64,000 nt of DNA from Streptomyces sp. CBMA291 (GCF_014596525.1 NZ_MSJP01000008.1:1-64000), one strand, 5' to 3'; numbered from the stretch's first letter, positions 37,476-46,676 are shown. A program made the numbers and translations. Notes: a model not told the origin generated them from the sequence alone.

Positions 37476-38981
37476 TTGTCCAGAGCAACGATAGACACCG
37501 GCAGAAACGGCGAACAGCCGCCCCCCGAGGACGACCGTGCCTTCCTCGGGCACCCACGAGGCCTGCTGAGCCTCTCCGGTCTGGAGGTCTGGGAACGGTT
37601 CTCGTTCCTCGGCATGCAGGCGATCCTCGTCCTGTACTTCGCCGCGACCGTATCCGATGGCGGCCTCGGCATGGCGTCGGGCACCGCCGCCTCGGTCTCC
37701 GCCGCCTACGGCACCCTGGTGTACCTGGTGTCGGTGGCCGGCGGCTGGCTGGCGGACCGGGTCCTCGGCTCCTACCGGGCGGTCCTGTGGGGCGGCGTCC
37801 TGATCGCCTGCGGCCACTACGCGATGGCCGTGCCGACCGCCGCGATGACCTGGGTCGGCCTCGGTCTGATCAGCGCGGGCACCGGTCTGCTGAAGCCGAA
37901 CGTGGCGACCATGGTCGGCAAGCTGTACCGGACCGACGACGAGCGCCGGGACGCCGGTTTCGCCCTCTACTACATGGCGATCAACATCGGCGCCTTCGCC
38001 GGACCGCTGATCACCGGCTGGCTCGCCGACCACCAGGGCTACCACTGGGGCTTCTCGGCCGCCGCGCTCGGCATGACCCTCGGTCTGATCCAGTACGTCG
38101 CGGGCCGCCGTCACCTGGCCGGGCGCAGGCACTCCGCCGAGTTCGCGCTGGCCCCCGAGGCCATGCGCAGGGCGGTCCGGATGATGATCGCCGGAGCGGT
38201 CGTCGTGGCCGTCCTCGCCACCGCGCTCTCGCTCGCGGGCTGGCTCACCATGGACCGGTTCGTCGACCTGCTGACCCTGATCTCGGTGATCGCCCCGGTC
38301 GTCTACTTCTGGGTGATGTTCGCCAGCCCCCGGGTCACTCCCGAGGAGCGCGGCCGGCTCAAGCCGTACATCGTGCTCTTCCTGGCCTCGGTGGCGTTCA
38401 ACTTCATCCTCTTCCAGGCCTACTCGACGATGATCCTGCTGGCCTCCACCAACGCCCGCACGACCATCCTCGGCTTCGACTTCCCGGCCGGCTGGTACGC
38501 CTCCGCCCTCGGCGCCTTCGAGGTGCTGCTGGCCCCCGTGGTGGCCGCCGCCTGGGCGCGGATGGGCCCCCGGCAGCCACACGCCTCCAACAAGATCGCC
38601 TTCGGTGTGATCCTCGGCGGTCTGTCCTTCCTCCTCATGGTCCTGCCGACCTCGGGGCACTCCGGCGACACCTACCAGATGGCCGCCTGGTGGATCGTCG
38701 GCTCCTATCTGCTGCTCGGGCTCGGCGACGTCCTCCTGGAGACCTCCGGGATGTCGGCCACCAGCAAGCTCGCCCCGAAGGCGTTCTCCAGCCAGACGAT
38801 GTCGCTCTGGTTCCTCTCCCTCGCCCTGGCCAACGGCATCCAGGCACAGACCGTGAAGCTCTACGACGAGGTCTCCAAGCCGCTCTACTTCGGCGTCAAC
38901 GGTGGCGCCGCCGTCCTCGTCGGCCTCGCCGTCATCGCCCTGGCGCCCTGGCTGCGCCGCACCATGCACCCCGTCCGATAG
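37476..38981 (+). CDS. POT (PTR2) family proton-coupled peptide transporter
   Basis: A 501-residue membrane transporter. EVWERFSFLGMQAILVLYF carries the ExxER(F) proton-coupling motif of helix 1, and ALYYMAINIGAFAGPLITGWLAD is the PTR2 signature. Fourteen hydrophobic segments are visible. It imports di- and tripeptides with protons. The TTG at 37476, behind AGGAG, is taken as the start; the frame is open to 37338 but without a good site. Nine bases separate it from an S15-type hydrolase gene, so they form an operon for peptide use. Confidence 0.9.
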   Translation: MSRATIDTGRNGEQPPPEDDRAFLGHPRGLLSLSGLEVWERFSFLGMQAILVLYFAATVSDGGLGMASGTAASVSAAYGTLVYLVSVAGGWLADRVLGSYRAVLWGGVLIACGHYAMAVPTAAMTWVGLGLISAGTGLLKPNVATMVGKLYRTDDERRDAGFALYYMAINIGAFAGPLITGWLADHQGYHWGFSAAALGMTLGLIQYVAGRRHLAGRRHSAEFALAPEAMRRAVRMMIAGAVVVAVLATALSLAGWLTMDRFVDLLTLISVIAPVVYFWVMFASPRVTPEERGRLKPYIVLFLASVAFNFILFQAYSTMILLASTNARTTILGFDFPAGWYASALGAFEVLLAPVVAAAWARMGPRQPHASNKIAFGVILGGLSFLLMVLPTSGHSGDTYQMAAWWIVGSYLLLGLGDVLLETSGMSATSKLAPKAFSSQTMSLWFLSLALANGIQAQTVKLYDEVSKPLYFGVNGGAAVLVGLAVIALAPWLRRTMHPVR

Positions 38982-38990
38982 GGAGCCGAG

Positions 38991-40988
38991 ATGAAGATCC
39001 GCACCGACTTCCCGTACGAGACCCGGCACGAGGACGTCCGCATCCCGCTGCCGGACGGCACCCTGCTGTACGCGCGGGTGTGGCGGCCGGTCACCGCCGA
39101 GCCCGTGCCCGCCCTCCTGGAGTACCTGCCCTACCGCCTCACCGACTGGACCGCTCCCCGCGACTGGCAGCGCCACCCCTGGTACGCGGGCCACGGCTAC
39201 GCCTCCGTCCGGGTCGACGTGCGCGGCCACGGCAACAGCGAGGGCCTGCCGGGCGACGAGTACGACGCCGTCGAACTGGCCGACGGCGTCGCCGTGGTGA
39301 ACTGGCTCGCCGCCCAGGAGTGGTGCACCGGCAAGGTCGGCATGTTCGGCATCTCCTGGGGCGGCTTCAACTCGCTCCAGATCGCCGCCCTCGCCCCCGA
39401 GCCCCTCAAGGCGGTCGTCACCGTCTGCTCCACCGACGACCGCTACGACAACGACGTCCACTACATGGGCGGCTCGGTCCTCGGCGTCGACATGCACGCC
39501 TGGGCCGCCACCATGCTCGCCTTCGTCTGCCGCCCGCCGGACCCCCTTCAGATGGGACCCGAGTGGCGCGAGATGTGGCTGAAGCGCCTGGAGGCCGTCC
39601 AGCCCTTCAGCCACACCTGGCTCTCCCACCAGACCCGCGACGACTACTGGCGGCACGGCAGCGTCTGCGAGGACTACGGCGCGATCAAGGCCGCCGTCCT
39701 CGCCGTCGGCGGCTGGCACGACCCGTACCGGGACACCGTCCTGCGGCTCGTCCGGCACCTCCCGCAGGACCGGGTCCGGGGCATCATCGGCCCCTGGTCG
39801 CACCAGTACCCCGACCGGGGGCTGCCGCCGGGGCCCGCCATCGGCTTCCTCCAGGAGACCCTGCGCTGGTGGGACCACCATCTCAAGGGCGCCGACAACG
39901 ACGTCCTGGCCGAACCGCTGCTCCGCTCCTGGATCAGCGAGTCCCACCCCCCGGCCACCGTCTACCCGGAGCTGCCGGGCCGCTGGGTCGCCGACCCCTC
40001 CTGGCCCTCCCCGCACACCACCCCCGTGGCGTACGCCTTCCAGGGCACGCCCGTCCTCGTCGACTCGCCGCAGCACACCGGGGTGGACGCCGGGCGCTTC
40101 TTCCCCTTCGGCAACGACGCCGACCTGCCGCCGGACCAGCGCGAGGAGGACGCCCGCTCGGTCTGCTTCGACTTCCCCGTCCCGGCGGACGGCGGCCCCC
40201 TGGAGATCCTCGGCCGCCCCTCGGTCAACCTGGCGCTGCGCGCCGCCGCCCCCACCGGGCAGGTGATCGCCCGGCTCTGCGACGTCGCCCCGGACGGTTC
40301 CTCGACGCTCGTCACCCGGGGCGCGCTGAACTTCTCCGCCCGCTACGGCCGTGACCGGGCGGTGGAGGCGCAGATCGGCGAGACGGAGCCGTACGTCTTC
40401 GAGCTGAACGGCATCGGGCACGCCTTCGCACCCGGCCACCGGGTGCGGCTCGCGGTCTCCTCGGCGTACTGGCCGTGGATCTGGCCGCAGCCGGACGCGG
40501 CGGGCTTCGTCCTGGACCCGGCGGGCTCCGCGCTCACCCTGCCGGTGCGCGAGCACACCGAGGACGCCGTGGAATGGGCCGAGCCCGAGCAGTCCCCGCC
40601 GCTCGGGGTGGTCTTCCCGGAGACCCTGGAGGAGCCGAGGCCGGAGCGGCTCGTGGTCCGGGACGTGGCCAAGGGCGAGTGGACCCTGGAGGTCGACCCG
40701 AAGTACGGCGGTACGCGGGTGTACCCGGACGGTCTGGAGTTCACCGAGGACGCCCGGGAGACCTACACGATCGAGGAGCACGACCCGCTGTCCGCGCGGA
40801 CCCGCTCGGAGTGGTCGATCCGGCTGCACCGGCCGGAGCTGGCCTGGGACGTGGTGATCGACACCCGTTCGGAGATCTCCTGCGACGCGGACTCCTTCCT
40901 CACCACCGACGAGGTGGTGTGCCGGGAGGGCGGCGAGGTCGTCTTCCACCGGACGTGGGAGAAGCGCGTTCCGCGCACGGCGGGCTGA
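38991..40988 (+). CDS. CocE/NonD (S15) family alpha/beta hydrolase
   Basis: A 665-residue serine hydrolase of the X-Pro dipeptidyl-peptidase/cocaine esterase family. The nucleophile is S122 in FGISWGG; the Asp and His should lie in AVGGWHDPYRDT and IGPWSHQYPD. Residues 350-560 form the family's C-terminal jelly-roll domain (GRPSVNLALRAAAPTGQV). No signal peptide is seen, so it works in the cytosol, plausibly on imported peptides or on acyl esters or amides. GGAG precedes the ATG. The C-terminal 100 residues extend beyond the usual family end. Confidence 0.88.
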   Translation: MKIRTDFPYETRHEDVRIPLPDGTLLYARVWRPVTAEPVPALLEYLPYRLTDWTAPRDWQRHPWYAGHGYASVRVDVRGHGNSEGLPGDEYDAVELADGVAVVNWLAAQEWCTGKVGMFGISWGGFNSLQIAALAPEPLKAVVTVCSTDDRYDNDVHYMGGSVLGVDMHAWAATMLAFVCRPPDPLQMGPEWREMWLKRLEAVQPFSHTWLSHQTRDDYWRHGSVCEDYGAIKAAVLAVGGWHDPYRDTVLRLVRHLPQDRVRGIIGPWSHQYPDRGLPPGPAIGFLQETLRWWDHHLKGADNDVLAEPLLRSWISESHPPATVYPELPGRWVADPSWPSPHTTPVAYAFQGTPVLVDSPQHTGVDAGRFFPFGNDADLPPDQREEDARSVCFDFPVPADGGPLEILGRPSVNLALRAAAPTGQVIARLCDVAPDGSSTLVTRGALNFSARYGRDRAVEAQIGETEPYVFELNGIGHAFAPGHRVRLAVSSAYWPWIWPQPDAAGFVLDPAGSALTLPVREHTEDAVEWAEPEQSPPLGVVFPETLEEPRPERLVVRDVAKGEWTLEVDPKYGGTRVYPDGLEFTEDARETYTIEEHDPLSARTRSEWSIRLHRPELAWDVVIDTRSEISCDADSFLTTDEVVCREGGEVVFHRTWEKRVPRTAG

Positions 40989-40991
40989 GCA

Positions 40992-41039
40992 CGCGGGAGG
41001 GCCCGCACCCCGGCTTCCCGGGGTGCGGGCCCTCCCGCG
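40992..41039. terminator. Bidirectional hairpin between convergent genes
   Basis: A 22-bp perfect stem starting CGCGGGAGGGCCCGC with a CTTC loop. It lies 3 bp after the hydrolase stop and 9 bp from the stop of the convergent wall protein gene, so it probably ends both transcripts. Confidence 0.85.
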
Positions 41040-41048
41040 CGGTACGGG

Positions 41049-42389
41049 TCAGGCCCGCGCGTCGGCCTTGCGGCGGCGGGTGACGACCAGCGCGCCCGCG
41101 CCGAGGGCGACCGCGCCCGCGGCGGCCCAGCCGAGCGGGAGGGCGGAACCGGCGCCGGTGGCGGCGAGGGCGCCGTCCGGGGTGCCCGTGCCGCCGAGCT
41201 GGGTGGTGCTGCCGCCGCCGGTGGTGGTGTCCGGGGCGGGCGTGGCGGTGGTCTGCGAGGGGGTCGGCGCCGGCTTGTCGCCCTTGGCCGCGAGGATGTC
41301 GAAGTGGGCGTTGGCGTACTCCTGGTTGACGCCGCAGCTGCCGTCCGCGTTCTCGTACGCGCCGACGGCGAAGGCGACGCCCTCGCCCGCCGGAGCCTTC
41401 GCGTCGACGGTGAGGCGCAGCTTCACATCGGCCGAGCCGCCCTTGGCGAGGGTGCCGAGCGCGAGGGCCTCCTCGGTGTCCCGGTTCAGCTTCCGCCAGG
41501 CGGGCTGGGCGGCGGAGGACCACTCCAGGGTGAGGAAGTCGTCGAGGACGGACTCCTCGCCGGGCTCCTCGCCGTCCGCGTCCCCGTCCACGTCCATGCC
41601 CGTGAGGTTCAGGGCGAAGGTGTAGGCCTGCACGGACTCCAGGGTGTGGGTCGTGGTGTTGGTGACGCGCAGCGCGAAGAGCCCGCTGGTCCCGGCGGTG
41701 ATCTGCCGCGGGCCGGTCAGGGTGGCCTTGACGGAGTCGTCTTCGGCGCACTCCTCGCCGTCTTCCTCCCCGCTCTCCTCCCCGCTCTCCCCGGCGGCCT
41801 CCTCGAAGGCGTCGAGGGCCTCGTGGGCCTCTTCGAGAGCGGTCCCGGCCTCCGTCAGGTCGGCGGCGAGAAGGGAGATCCTCCGGCTGAGGGCGACCTC
41901 CGCCTCGGTCGCGGCGGAGAGGGGCTCGGTGGCCTTCACCAGGCGCGCGTCGGCGTCCTTCTGGGCGGTCGCGGCCTCCTCGACCGCCTTCCCGGCCTCG
42001 TCCACGGCCTGCTGGGCGGCCTCCCGCTCCTCCTCGGCGGCGGCCTTGAGGGCTTCCTCGGCGGCGGCCAGCTTCGCGGCTGCGGCCTTCCGGGCGGCCT
42101 CGGCGTCGGCGACGGCCTTCTTGGCGGCCTCGTGCTCGGCGAGGTCGGCGTCGGAGGCCTTCAGGTTCCTCAGCTCGTCCTTGAGCGCCTCGCGCTGGGC
42201 CTTGAGCGCGTCGACCTTGGCCTGGGCCTTGTCGACGGCGGCCTTCAGCGCGGCGGCGGAGGGCGTGGACGGCTGCGTCGCGGCGGGCGACGGCTTGGTG
42301 TCCGCGAACGCGGGCGCGGCGGAGAGGAACACGGCCGGGGTGGTCACGGCGGCGGCCACGGCGGTCGCGAGAAGGCGACGGATCTTCAC
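41049..42389 (-). CDS. Cell-wall anchored coiled-coil protein (LAxTG sortase substrate)
   Basis: 446 residues. A signal peptide (LLATAVAAAVTTPAVFLSAAPAFA) leads into an Ala/Glu/Lys coiled coil over residues 45-195, an acidic linker (ESGEESGEEDGEE), a beta-rich domain with VKATLTGPRQITAGTSG, and a Thr/Pro wall-spanning linker. The end is a sortase signal: LAATG, a hydrophobic helix (LPLGWAAAGAVALGAGALVV) and TRRRKADARA. Class E sortases of Streptomyces recognise LAxTG. The long coiled coil suggests a structural or adhesive surface role. AGGAAAAGGG lies before the GTG. Confidence 0.88.
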   Translation of the reverse strand: MKIRRLLATAVAAAVTTPAVFLSAAPAFADTKPSPAATQPSTPSAAALKAAVDKAQAKVDALKAQREALKDELRNLKASDADLAEHEAAKKAVADAEAARKAAAAKLAAAEEALKAAAEEEREAAQQAVDEAGKAVEEAATAQKDADARLVKATEPLSAATEAEVALSRRISLLAADLTEAGTALEEAHEALDAFEEAAGESGEESGEEDGEECAEDDSVKATLTGPRQITAGTSGLFALRVTNTTTHTLESVQAYTFALNLTGMDVDGDADGEEPGEESVLDDFLTLEWSSAAQPAWRKLNRDTEEALALGTLAKGGSADVKLRLTVDAKAPAGEGVAFAVGAYENADGSCGVNQEYANAHFDILAAKGDKPAPTPSQTTATPAPDTTTGGGSTTQLGGTGTPDGALAATGAGSALPLGWAAAGAVALGAGALVVTRRRKADARA

Positions 42390-42675
42390 AGTGCGGACCC
42401 TTTTCCTGGTCAGGGGTGGAGCGAGCGACAGGGGCAGGTGCCTGCGGAGACCTCACGCGGTGCGATGCCCCTGCGATCGTAGGGCCGGAAAATCCCGTTT
42501 GCGGTGCCTGTTCCCGCAGGTGACGACGGGTCTGACGAGCACCCTTCCGAAAAACCCGAACAATCGGGACAGTTGTGCACGGAGGCCGCACTTTCTCTGT
42601 GATCCATGTCATTCGCGCCCTGCGGCCCGCCCCGTAACGTGTCCCCCACACCCGTGGAAAGCGAGGCACGCACCG

Positions 42676-43902
42676 ATGTCCGAGCCCAGCCCGCTCGACC
42701 TGGCCGAAGGCGATCCCTTCGGCCCGCACAACCTCCCGTACGGCGTCTTCTCCACCGCCGACGAGCCCGGACGGCGCCGGATCGGCGTCCGGATCGGCGG
42801 GTACGTGCTGGACGCGGGCGCCGCCGCGCACGCGCTCGGCTCGCCGTACGCCACCCTGCTCGACCAGCCGTCCCTGAACCCGCTGCTCGCCGCCGGGCGG
42901 ACCACCTGGCGCGATGTGCGCCGGGCCCTCACCGGCTGGGTCACCGTCCCCGCGCACCGCCCCGCGATCGAGCCGCTGCTGCACCCGGTCGACGCGGTGA
43001 CCCTGCACCTGCCGTACGAGGTCGCGGACTACGTCGACTTCTACGCGAGCGAGCACCACGCGACGAACATGGGCCGGATCTTCCGTCCCGACAGCGAGGC
43101 GCTCACCCCCAACTGGAAGCACCTGCCCATCGGTTACCACGGGCGTGCGGGCACGGTCGTGGTCTCCGGCACCGACGTCGTCCGTCCCTCGGGCCAGCGC
43201 AAGGCGCCCTCGGACCCGGCCCCGGTCTTCGGCCCCACGGTCAAGCTGGACATCGAGGCGGAGGTCGGCTTCCTCGTCGGCGCCCCCTCGGAGCCGGGCA
43301 GGCCGGTCGGGCTCGGCGACTTCCGCGAGCACGTGTTCGGCCTGTCGCTGCTCAACGACTGGACGGCGCGGGACGTACAGGCCTGGGAGTACGTGCCCCT
43401 CGGCCCGTTCCTCGGCAAGTCCTTCCAGACCTCGGTCTCGGCCTGGGTGACGCCCCTGGAGGCCCTGGACGCGGCCCGGGTCGCCCCGCCCGCGCGTGAC
43501 TTCCCGCTGCTTCCGTACCTGGACGACTCGGCCGAGGAGGAGCAGGGCGGCTTCGACCTGCGGATCACGGTGGAGATCAACGGCGAGAAGGTCGCGGAGC
43601 CCCCGTTCGCCACCGTGTACTGGACGGCGGCGCAGCAGCTCGCGCACATGACGGTGAACGGCGCCTCGCTGCGCACCGGCGACCTCTACGGCTCCGGGAC
43701 GGTCTCCGGGCCCGAGGCGCACCAGCGCGGCTCGCTCATGGAGCTGAGCTGGAACGGCCGGGACCCGATCGACCTCCCGGGCGGCAAGCGGACGTTCCTC
43801 GAAGACGGCGACGAGGTCGTCCTGACGGCCTGGGCTCCGGGCCCGGACGGCACCCGCGTGGGGCTGGGCGAGGTCCGGGGCCGGGTCGCTCCCTCGGTCT
43901 GA
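42676..43902 (+). CDS. fahA: Fumarylacetoacetase
   Basis: A 408-residue cytosolic hydrolase cleaving fumarylacetoacetate to fumarate and acetoacetate, the last step of tyrosine and homogentisate breakdown. The N-terminal SH3-like domain is followed by the catalytic core: DFYASEHHATNMGRIFRP holds the metal and base residues, WKHLPIGYHGRAGT and LNDWTARDVQAWEYVPLGPF are diagnostic, and ASLRTGDLYGSGTVSG closes the site. It stands alone; no other tyrosine catabolic gene is visible here. The 286-bp gap upstream holds the promoters of this gene and of the divergent wall protein. Confidence 0.95.
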   Translation: MSEPSPLDLAEGDPFGPHNLPYGVFSTADEPGRRRIGVRIGGYVLDAGAAAHALGSPYATLLDQPSLNPLLAAGRTTWRDVRRALTGWVTVPAHRPAIEPLLHPVDAVTLHLPYEVADYVDFYASEHHATNMGRIFRPDSEALTPNWKHLPIGYHGRAGTVVVSGTDVVRPSGQRKAPSDPAPVFGPTVKLDIEAEVGFLVGAPSEPGRPVGLGDFREHVFGLSLLNDWTARDVQAWEYVPLGPFLGKSFQTSVSAWVTPLEALDAARVAPPARDFPLLPYLDDSAEEEQGGFDLRITVEINGEKVAEPPFATVYWTAAQQLAHMTVNGASLRTGDLYGSGTVSGPEAHQRGSLMELSWNGRDPIDLPGGKRTFLEDGDEVVLTAWAPGPDGTRVGLGEVRGRVAPSV

Positions 43903-43936
43903 CGCTCCGGTCCCGGCATCGGCCGGGACCGGAGCG
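43903..43936 (+). terminator. Hairpin after fahA
   Basis: CGCTCCGGTCCCGG pairs with its complement around CATCGG, a 14-bp stem starting directly after the stop. A second hairpin, built on GGGCGCCCCC, follows at 43939-43971. Confidence 0.75.
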
Positions 43937-44032
43937 GGTCCGGGGCGCCCCCGCGGGGGCGCTCCGGACCCTTGGGCCCCCGGGTCCGTGAACCCATGGG
44001 GCCCTGGGCCTGCGGGCCTGTGGCCCCCTGGC

Positions 44033-44857
44033 TCAGGCGATGCGCCAGAGCGCGGGGACGTTCGGCGGCTCCCAGCCGGCCTGGCCGGTGTGCGCCTGGA
44101 GGCAGACGTAGGAGACCCCGCCGTAGGTGACCTTGTCGCCCGCCTTGTAGGCGGTGCCGACCGCCCAGGTACCGCCGGGCGGCTGGGTGGTCTGGGTGGC
44201 CGTCGGCGTCGGGCCGGGGGTCTGCGGCACGTTCAGGACGAAGTCGAAGGCCGCCTCCTTGGCACCGCCCGCGTCCCGCACGGTCATCAGGAGCCGCGGG
44301 TCGAAGATGGTGTCCGTGTTGTTGCGGGGCTCGCCCGGGAAGTACAGCTGGGTGGTGAGGATCGGGCGGCCGGGGGCCTGGACCTTCACGTGGATGTGCC
44401 GGGTGCGGCCGGGGTAGAGGCCGGGCACGATCGTGGAGAGGCTGAACGCGCCCTGGGCGTTGGTGAACTGGTGCCCGCGGAACTTGAAGCCCGTGTTGTC
44501 GTAGGCGCCGTTGGTGTCCGCCTGCCAGAAGTCGAGCAGGGCGCCCGATATCGGCTGGCAGGCCTTCCCGAAGACATAGCCGCTGACCGTGAGGCGGACA
44601 CCGGGCGGGTTGCCGTCCAGGAGGGTGGAGCGAAGCGGCGAGTTGGGCTTGAAGTACGGGCCCTCGATCTGCTCGACCGTGACGGGGTCGCCGTCGTGGC
44701 ACTCCGGGGTGAGTTCCAGCGACTCCTCGCCGGAGCCGAGGGTGCGCGCGAGCGCCGGGACGCCCATGAGCACGGCGGGTGCCGCCATGCCGGCCGCGAG
44801 AGCGGCGCGCAGCACCGTCTTGCGGGAGACGTGCCCGGTACTGGTCTCGTTTTCCAT
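44033..44857 (-). CDS. Secreted intradiol ring-cleavage dioxygenase with C-terminal binding module
   Basis: 274 residues. An N-terminal signal (SRKTVLRAALAAGMAAPAVL) exports it. The dioxygenase domain has the non-haem iron ligands Y119 (NGAYD), Y148 (GLYPG), H154 and H156 (RTRHIHVKV). A Thr/Pro linker (TPGPTPTATQTTQPPGG) leads to residues 229-274, a carbohydrate-binding family 5/12-like module with AYKAGDKVTYGGVSYVCLQA and a WEPPNVPALWR end. A Streptomyces enzyme with this same architecture has been described as acting on lignin-derived catechols. It lies 40 bp behind an AraC-type regulator gene. Confidence 0.9.
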   Translation of the reverse strand: MENETSTGHVSRKTVLRAALAAGMAAPAVLMGVPALARTLGSGEESLELTPECHDGDPVTVEQIEGPYFKPNSPLRSTLLDGNPPGVRLTVSGYVFGKACQPISGALLDFWQADTNGAYDNTGFKFRGHQFTNAQGAFSLSTIVPGLYPGRTRHIHVKVQAPGRPILTTQLYFPGEPRNNTDTIFDPRLLMTVRDAGGAKEAAFDFVLNVPQTPGPTPTATQTTQPPGGTWAVGTAYKAGDKVTYGGVSYVCLQAHTGQAGWEPPNVPALWRIA

Positions 44858-44897
44858 GCCTGCTCCTCGTGGGGGGGGGAGGGGATCGGCATTGAAA

Positions 44898-45830
44898 CTA
44901 GGCGCGTGAGCGGCCGCCTTCGATGGACGGAGCACGGTGGTCGTGGTGTTTCCGGAAGTCCCCCGGGCTGGTGCCGGTCTCACGACGGAAGAAGCGGCAG
45001 AAATAGGCGGGATCGCTGAAGCCGGTCCTGGCCGCGATCTGACGCACCGACAACTCCGTACGGGCGAGCAGCCGTTGGGCCTCGCGGGTGCGGGCCTCGC
45101 GGAGCAGGGTGCCGGGGGTGCGGCCGGTGGCGGCGCGGACGGACTCGGTGAGATAGCCGGGGGTGACGCCGAGCAGTTCGGCGTAGGCGCGGACGGGCCG
45201 TCCGTCGGCGCCGCCGTCCCGGGCGAGGAGCCGGGCGAACGCGTCGGCGACGGCGGCGTTCCTGCCGGGCGGCGGCCCGCCCGCGCCGGGGCCCCGCAGC
45301 CGTGCCGTACGGACCAGGAGGACGTGCAGCAGGGAGCGCAGGACGGTCGCGAAGCCGTCGGCGCCGTGCCCGTACTCCTCGACGAGTTCGGCCATCAGCC
45401 GGCCGGTGCGGGCGTGCGCGGGCCCGTCGAGGGTGAGCCAGGGGCGCTCGCCGAGGCGACGCAGCAGATCGCGGTCGCCGGGGTGGTCGAGGAGGAAGTC
45501 CTCGGTGAACAGGACGACGTTGCCGTCGAGCCCCCGGGCGTTCTCCCAGTGGTGCAGCTGCCCCGGCAGGATCAGGCCGAGGTGCGGCGGGCTCAGCTCC
45601 CAGCGGGTGAAGTCGACGACATGGGTGCCGGTGCCCTCGGTGACGTGGACGATCTCGTAGAAGGTGTGCCGGTGCGGGAAGGCGGCCCGGGACATGGGGC
45701 CGATGGTGTCGAAGGTGCCCGCGGCGAAGGGCACCCCGCCGGGCATCCTCATTTCGAGGCGGTGCATGGGCGGATCGCCGTCTCTGGGGGCGGCGCAGGG
45801 GGTTCCGGTTAAGGCGGTGGTCTCGCTCAT
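44898..45830 (-). CDS. AraC family transcriptional regulator
   Basis: 310 residues. The N-terminal half is a cupin sensor (FPHRHTFYEIVHVTEGTGTHVVDF, LILPGQLHHWE). The C-terminal 100 residues hold two helix-turn-helix units: VRAYAELLGVTPGYLTESVRAATG and LSVRQIAARTGFSDPAYFCRFFRRETGTSPGDFR. It likely senses a small aromatic or sugar-like compound and activates the downstream dioxygenase gene, with which it is probably co-transcribed. It diverges from the secreted unknown at 46032. Confidence 0.9.
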   Translation of the reverse strand: MSETTALTGTPCAAPRDGDPPMHRLEMRMPGGVPFAAGTFDTIGPMSRAAFPHRHTFYEIVHVTEGTGTHVVDFTRWELSPPHLGLILPGQLHHWENARGLDGNVVLFTEDFLLDHPGDRDLLRRLGERPWLTLDGPAHARTGRLMAELVEEYGHGADGFATVLRSLLHVLLVRTARLRGPGAGGPPPGRNAAVADAFARLLARDGGADGRPVRAYAELLGVTPGYLTESVRAATGRTPGTLLREARTREAQRLLARTELSVRQIAARTGFSDPAYFCRFFRRETGTSPGDFRKHHDHRAPSIEGGRSRA

Positions 45831-46031
45831 CGTGCGGCGTACTCCCTCCTGGTGGTACAGACCATTGGGGCGGCGGCTCACACGATGGCACGGAGACCTC
45901 CCATGGGTCACCCCCGCGTGCGGCGCCCTCCGGCCGGGACGATGCTCTTCACGAGGGCTCCGGGGTGGAGCCGTCCGACGCCTTGGGCGCCCCCGCGCCC
46001 CGGGGCGCTCCCCCTCTCCGAGGAGCACGCC

Positions 46032-46607
46032 ATGCCCGTACGCCCCCGCCTCGCCCGTCTCCCCCGGCCGCCGCGGTCCCTCCGGCCGTCCCGTCTCCCC
46101 CGGCCCTTCCGGTCCCTCCGGCCCCTGCCCGCCGCGCTCGGTCTCACGGTGCTCGCCGCCGGGCTCCTCACGGCGGGCCCGGCGCGGGCCGGGGACTCCG
46201 TCGCCCGGGACATCGCGACGGCGTACACGGCCACCGCGCGGTACGCGTACGAGCCGGAGGCGGTGGCCGCCGGGTTCGTCAGGACCGACACCTGTGTCGC
46301 CATGCCCGGCATGGGCGGGGGCATGGGCTACCACTATCTGAACCGGGCCAACGTGGGCTCCACCGACCCCGCCCGGCCCGCCACCGTGATCTACGCGACC
46401 GGCGCGGACGGACGGCGGCATCTGGTGGCCGTCGAGTGGATCGTCCGGGACAGCGGGCAGCCGGCCCCCGACATGTTCGGGCGCCCCTTCGACGGGCCTT
46501 TCGACCACGCCGTCCTCGGCCGGATCTACGACCGGCACGTCTGGCTCTACAAGGAGAACCCGGACGGCCTCTTCGCCCGCTACAACCCGACGGTGACCTG
46601 CCCTTGA
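46032..46607 (+). CDS. Secreted protein of unknown function
   Basis: 191 residues from the ATG at 46032 with GAGGAG upstream. The N-terminus is very basic, with two imperfect repeats (RLPRPPRSLRPS and RLPRPFRSLRP) before a hydrophobic signal segment, AALGLTVLAAGLLTAGPARA. The exported part has TDTCVAMPGMGGGMGYHYLN and a terminal NPTVTCP, giving two cysteines that could form a disulfide. I do not recognise a family. It is divergent from the AraC regulator and convergent with nuoN. Confidence 0.65.
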   Translation: MPVRPRLARLPRPPRSLRPSRLPRPFRSLRPLPAALGLTVLAAGLLTAGPARAGDSVARDIATAYTATARYAYEPEAVAAGFVRTDTCVAMPGMGGGMGYHYLNRANVGSTDPARPATVIYATGADGRRHLVAVEWIVRDSGQPAPDMFGRPFDGPFDHAVLGRIYDRHVWLYKENPDGLFARYNPTVTCP

Positions 46608-46627
46608 GCCGCGGGGCTCCGGGCATG

Positions 46628-46663
46628 CCGGCGGCCCGGCTCGCCCCCGAGCCGGGCCGCCGG
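46628..46663. terminator. Bidirectional hairpin at the end of the nuo operon
   Basis: CCGGCGGCCCGGCTCG pairs perfectly with its complement around a CCCC loop, a 16-bp stem. It lies between the stop of the secreted unknown gene and the nuoN stop, 14 bp from nuoN. Confidence 0.85.
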
Positions 46664-46676
46664 ACCTCGTCCGCGG

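Noticed and set aside
37407..40949. A 1180-codon minus-strand open frame
   Set aside because: It is the antisense of the POT transporter and S15 hydrolase; composition is low-complexity and no domain is recognisable.
45852..46031. A longer start for the secreted unknown protein
   Set aside because: The added codons overlap the divergent promoter region and would bury the signal peptide; the ATG at 46032 has GAGGAG.
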